Shown here in pieces: positions 7,016 to 9,060 of a stretch of 9,060 nucleotides of DNA (position 1 is its first letter; every line of letters starts with the position of its first letter). A program made the position numbers and the translations under genes. Source of the DNA: Thermodesulfobacteriota bacterium (GTDB lineage: Bacteria > Desulfobacterota > Desulfocorpusculales > Desulfocorpusculum); assembly GCA_028275295.1 (NCBI GenBank), contig JAPWUY010000041.1:1-9060 (forward strand). The letters are read 5' to 3'. The notes under the pieces are model-generated. The model did not search any database and was not told the DNA's origin. It saw only the letters and a list, made by a program, of their open reading frames with translations.

Positions 7016-7049
7016 CACATCCCACAGCTTCGGTCTCGTGGCCCCCTCG

Positions 7050-7541
7050 TCACCATGACCAGGGACCGCAGCCCCATCTCTTTCCGAGCCCACCCATGGG
7101 CCCAGGCCCTTTCATGACCGATAGCTTTCTGATCTGCTCCGGTGTGAGAAGGCTCCTCACATCGAGCCAATGCTTCACGAAAAGCTCTTGCATCTGGGAG
7201 TGGATCTCACTGATTTCCTTTTGCTTGGCCATGATCTTCTCGGGATCCGTGGCAGGATCCGACCAAAGGAGTCTCAGTTCCTGTCTCTTGGTGAAAAGTT
7301 GCTGGCCCAGGGGGGCCATTTCGCTCTGGTGCTTTTCCCTCAGGGCCCTGATCTGGGCCTCCTGCTCCTGGGTCAACCCCAAGTAAGAGGAGAGACGGGA
7401 GTAATCCCCTCCCATGGGTCCTGGCCCCGGTCCCATGGGTCCTGGTCCCGGTCCCATGCCCCATTTGGGCCCGCCCTGTGCTGCCCCAACCCAGATCACA
7501 AAACCAATGGTCAATGTCAAAGCCATCAATCCCTTTCTCAT
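7050..7541 (-). CDS. Periplasmic LTxxQ-motif protein (Spy/CpxP/ZraP family)
   Basis: Small secreted protein of 163 residues. Residues 1-23 (MRKGLMALTLTIGFVIWVGA, then AQG) form a signal peptide. A glycine/proline/methionine repeat follows (GPGPGPMGPGPGPMGG, 30-45). Residues 46-143 are mainly amphipathic helix and contain the two family motifs LTQEQ (56-60) and LTPEQ (132-136), the hallmark of Spy, CpxP and ZraP periplasmic chaperones or stress modulators. The tail repeats GPGPMGG (145-151) and ends in a Trp-rich segment with Cys158; with His71, His114 and His124 these could bind metal, as in ZraP (inferred). ATG 7541 has GAGGAGGA nine bases upstream. The gene is divergent from a membrane histidine kinase, as zraP is from zraSR, which argues for a ZraP-like role in envelope-stress or metal response. 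Confidence 0.85.
   Translation of the reverse strand: MRKGLMALTLTIGFVIWVGAAQGGPKWGMGPGPGPMGPGPGPMGGDYSRLSSYLGLTQEQEAQIRALREKHQSEMAPLGQQLFTKRQELRLLWSDPATDPEKIMAKQKEISEIHSQMQELFVKHWLDVRSLLTPEQIRKLSVMKGPGPMGGLGKRWGCGPWSW
7411..7452 (-). repeat. Two tandem 21-bp repeats inside the Spy-like gene
   Basis: Two adjacent 21-bp units (7411-7431 and 7432-7452) differ at one base and encode consecutive GPGPGPM-type heptapeptides; a partial third unit begins at 7453. Each unit contains CCCATGGG, itself palindromic. Repeat expansion or contraction would change the protein in 7-residue steps without a frameshift. Confidence 0.85.
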
Positions 7542-7576
7542 GGTGCCCTATCCTCCTCGAATCCGTGAAGTTTCAC

Positions 7577-7599
7577 CCGGAAGGCCCCGGGCCTCCCGG
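7577..7599 (-). other. Hairpin in the leader of the Spy-like gene
   Basis: Arms CCGGAAGGC (7577-7585) and GCCTCCCGG (7591-7599) around a 5-nt loop. In the minus-strand RNA the single irregular position becomes a G-U pair, so all nine pairs form; on the plus strand it is an A-C mismatch. This asymmetry suggests the structure acts in the Spy-like mRNA, about 36 bases before its start codon and 20 bases before its ribosome binding site. Confidence 0.5.
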
Positions 7600-7620
7600 A
7601 TCTACCAAGGTCTTGGTCAC

Positions 7621-7637
7621 GAAACGAACGTGCCAAC
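7621..7637 (-). promoter_or_regulatory. Sigma-54-like -24/-12 promoter candidate for the Spy-like gene
   Basis: The minus strand reads GTTGGCACG (7637-7629), a full match to the -24 consensus YTGGCACG. Four bases later comes TTTC (7624-7621) where the -12 consensus is TTGC. GG-to-GC spacing is correct, but the -12 G is replaced by T, which is a serious deviation. Start would be near 7609, giving a leader of about 68 nt that includes the hairpin at 7577-7599. Confidence 0.4.
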
Positions 7638-7732
7638 TCCACCAGCAGCCCGGCATCTCCCCTTTTCATCCAGGAAGTCCGTTAAATCTTTGACCGACTC
7701 TTCAATCGGAGAGGGGGCAGAAGCGGAAAAAA

Positions 7733-7772
7733 ATGTCGAAAATCCTTGTCGAGCTCGACAATAATGTCGAAA
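7733..7772. promoter_or_regulatory. Palindrome flanked by direct repeats, putative enhancer site
   Basis: TTGTCGAGCTCGACAA at 7746-7761 is a perfect 16-bp palindrome. It is flanked by identical copies of ATGTCGAAA at 7733-7741 and 7764-7772, spaced 31 bp (about three helical turns). Every element carries a TGTCGA core. It lies about 120 bp upstream of the minus-strand promoter candidate and about 165 bp upstream of the plus-strand one, the usual range for NtrC-type activator sites. Confidence 0.6.
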
Positions 7773-7773
7773 C

Positions 7774-7800
7774 CCTCCCACGGACTCATGGTCTGGGAGG
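7774..7800. repeat. Inverted repeat
   Basis: CCTCCCA (7774-7780) and TGGGAGG (7794-7800) form perfect 7-bp arms, with an inner GAC/GTC pairing (7783-7785 with 7791-7793). It sits between the palindrome and the 20-bp repeat array, so it may be part of the same regulatory block. Confidence 0.45.
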
Positions 7801-7846
7801 ACCTTGTCACGGGGTTCGGACCCTTGTCGCGGGAAGGGGACCCTTG
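7799..7846 (+). repeat. Three phased 20-bp repeats, putative regulator binding array
   Basis: GGACC(C)TTG occurs at 7799-7806, 7818-7826 and 7838-7846, with a period of 19-20 bp. The first two copies extend to CCTTGTC[A/G]CGGG (7802-7813 and 7822-7833), exactly 20 bp apart. The same CCTTGTC also leads into the palindrome at 7744-7750. Spacing of about two helical turns places the copies on one DNA face, as for cooperative regulator binding. Confidence 0.55.
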
Positions 7847-7919
7847 ATCCTCGCATGCTCGTGGAAGGAGAGCTTGGGAGGAGCTCGAGGAGAGGGCAGG
7901 TGACCCTTATCCTCTCTTA

Positions 7920-7935
7920 TGGTATCTTCCTTGCA
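7920..7935 (+). promoter_or_regulatory. Sigma-54-like -24/-12 promoter candidate for the sensor kinase
   Basis: TGGTATC (7920-7926), four bases, then TTGCA (7931-7935). The invariant GG and GC are exactly 12 bp apart and the -12 box is a full match; the -24 box keeps TGG and the A. Transcription would begin near 7946, leaving only a very short leader before ATG 7955. The closeness to the start codon is the main doubt. Confidence 0.35.
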
Positions 7936-7954
7936 TGGAACCATGAGGGAAGTG

Positions 7955-9060
7955 ATGGAAGGCCCGAGGCAGAGAGTTCCGGGGAGGGAGGGGAAAGAGG
8001 GCTTGAGGTCCTTGTCATTTCATTCTCTTGTACTTGGCCTTTTGGGACTTGTATTCGTGGGCCTCTTTCTCGGGCTCGGCCTGGTGAATTCCCAGAGATT
8101 GGAGAAGGCCCTTTTCGAGGCCGAGCTGACCAAAGCAGTCTCTACCAGGGATGCAGTGGAGAGAAATGCGGAAGGGATCTACCGGCTCCTTCTCGGGGCA
8201 GAGGGAAGAAGGGAATGGCCCGAGGCCGGGTCTTTCATGGGGAGTGAGAGCCTCTCCCTGGATGATCTCCTTTTGACCCCTCTTGTGGATCTCGCAGTAG
8301 AGCTCGATGTAGCAGAGGATGAAGGAAGGATCTCTTCAGAAAGGCTCGAGGAGATCCTCAGGGATTCGAACATTCTCCACGCCCTCTTCATGGATTCATC
8401 TGGAAGGATCATCCTCAAGGACTCCAGTTTTCCAGATGAGCTCTTGAGGACCGCCAAGGAGCTCTTGAACGCAGATGGCACCATCTTCACCAGGCTATTT
8501 TCCCCTAGCCCCGACCCCGGGCTTCCTGGTTTCATAGCGATCCGCAGGAGAAGGGCACCCGGTATAGTCTTGATAGCCTTCGGACAAAAGGAATTGGAAT
8601 CCTGGAGGTTGAGGGCCTCCCTGCAAGAGGCCCTCGAGACCGTGGAGGGCAGAATGGGCGTTCTCTACCTCGAGGTGAGGGATGGAAGGGGACGCGCCTT
8701 GGCCCAGGCAGGGGAGGTGAGAGGCGATAAAGACAGAGCGCCACCTGTAACGAGGCTTTCCATGGGCGACATGGTCCTCTTGGAAAGACACCTCGTGGGA
8801 AGGGGACCTGTGTTGGAGGCTAGGATGCCCCTCCATGTGGGCCGAGATCTCCTCCTTTTGGCCGCAGGGCTCGATGGGACCGAGAGCCGAGAGCTCATGA
8901 GAAGGAACCGGCTTCAGATCTACCTCACCACCGCCATGATGACCTCCATGGCCTTCATGGCAGTGTTTCTTCTCTACCTGACCCAGAGGCGCCAACAGGC
9001 GAGACTCGATGAGGTCAGAGAGAGACTTCGGCAGGCAGAGAGATTCTCGGCCCTGGGTAG
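7955..9060 (+). CDS. Membrane-bound sensor histidine kinase, N-terminal part (partial)
   Basis: The frame is open to the window edge with 368 complete codons. TM1 is at about 24-45 (SLVLGLLGLVFVGLFLGLGL). A large extracytoplasmic sensing region of about 275 residues follows, then TM2 at about 322-342 (IYLTTAMMTSMAFMAVFLLY). The charged linker QARLDEVRERLRQAERFSAL, followed by G, is the start of a HisKA dimerisation helix of the NtrB/ZraS/HydH type ('ERLSALGRLAAGVAHEIRNPL'), so the phosphoacceptor His lies just beyond the edge. It should pair with a response regulator, probably NtrC-like, encoded downstream. Start choice is uncertain: ATG 7955 has AGGGA four bases upstream, while in-frame ATG 7943 and ATG 7919 lack a well-placed site; the nearest in-frame stop upstream is at 7901. 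Divergent from the Spy-like gene. Confidence 0.88.
   Translation, partial: MEGPRQRVPGREGKEGLRSLSFHSLVLGLLGLVFVGLFLGLGLVNSQRLEKALFEAELTKAVSTRDAVERNAEGIYRLLLGAEGRREWPEAGSFMGSESLSLDDLLLTPLVDLAVELDVAEDEGRISSERLEEILRDSNILHALFMDSSGRIILKDSSFPDELLRTAKELLNADGTIFTRLFSPSPDPGLPGFIAIRRRRAPGIVLIAFGQKELESWRLRASLQEALETVEGRMGVLYLEVRDGRGRALAQAGEVRGDKDRAPPVTRLSMGDMVLLERHLVGRGPVLEARMPLHVGRDLLLLAAGLDGTESRELMRRNRLQIYLTTAMMTSMAFMAVFLLYLTQRRQQARLDEVRERLRQAERFSALG

Larger units (their letters stand above)
6586..7049. other. 464-bp non-coding region between the Spy-like gene and livK
   Basis: No convincing gene is seen on either strand. Open frames here (minus 6764-6961 and 6807-7025, plus 6555-7058) have no ribosome binding site at a sensible distance and give low-complexity or arginine/proline-rich peptides. 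The region holds, in minus-strand order, a hairpin after the Spy-like gene, a second hairpin, a TTGACA promoter candidate, a third hairpin, a possible 10-codon ORF and the livK ribosome binding site. Confidence 0.7.
7542..7954. promoter_or_regulatory. 413-bp divergent regulatory region between Spy-like gene and sensor kinase
   Basis: No convincing gene is visible. The region carries a leader hairpin, an inverted repeat at 7604-7617, a -24/-12-like element facing each gene, and between them a palindrome, flanking direct repeats and a 20-bp-period repeat array. This is much more ordered than an ordinary spacer and is best read as a shared promoter/enhancer region. Confidence 0.6.

Noticed and set aside
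6764..7025. Two minus-strand open frames of 65 and 72 codons in the 6586-7049 gap
   Set aside because: They overlap each other and the hairpins, have no ribosome binding site, and give peptides with no recognisable structure.
7733..7846. CRISPR-like array
   Set aside because: The repeats are 9-12 bp with 19-31-bp periods, contain a palindrome and lie in a divergent promoter. There are no 25-40-bp repeats or spacers.
7804..8247. 147-codon plus-strand frame overlapping the kinase start
   Set aside because: It is in a different frame from the kinase, whose transmembrane segments and HisKA linker are unmistakable. Its own peptide is Gly/Arg-rich noise.

Overview
The window looks like chromosomal DNA from a Gram-negative anaerobe or facultative anaerobe. 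It is GC-rich by eye, uses AGG heavily for arginine, encodes secreted proteins with classical signal peptides, and carries a branched-chain-type ABC importer next to an acyl-CoA ligase. That combination is common in Desulfobacterota and related lineages, but the assignment is an inference and the window holds no taxonomic marker.

Layout. Positions 1-118 may hold the end of a plus-strand gene. Positions 159-6585 hold a tight minus-strand operon, read from right to left: periplasmic binding protein (livK type), two permeases (livH, livM), two ATPases (livG, livF), and an AMP-forming acyl-CoA ligase. The gaps from livH to the ligase are only 1 to 7 bases, with stop codons and ribosome binding sites interleaved. 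The one larger gap, between livK and livH, holds a strong GC-rich hairpin, the usual place for differential expression of the binding protein. Positions 6586-7049 appear non-coding and hold two hairpins, a TTGACA-type promoter candidate and a structured leader with a possible 10-codon upstream ORF.

Positions 7050-7541 (minus) encode a small periplasmic protein with two LTxxQ motifs (Spy/CpxP/ZraP family). It is divergent from a plus-strand membrane histidine kinase that begins near 7955 and runs off the right edge just before its phosphoacceptor histidine. This is the arrangement of the E. coli zraP/zraSR envelope-stress locus. The region between them contains -24/-12 (sigma-54-like) promoter candidates on both sides and, in the middle, a 16-bp perfect palindrome, flanking direct repeats and a 20-bp-period repeat array: the architecture expected of a shared enhancer for an NtrC-type regulator that would be encoded just outside the window.

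How the genes work together. The left module probably imports a small carboxylate or amino acid, possibly an aromatic or branched acid, and activates it with CoA. The right module is probably a separate envelope-stress sensing unit that controls its own periplasmic chaperone-like protein. No mobile element, CRISPR array, rRNA or tRNA was seen. The most interesting part is the enhancer-like repeat region at 7733-7846.
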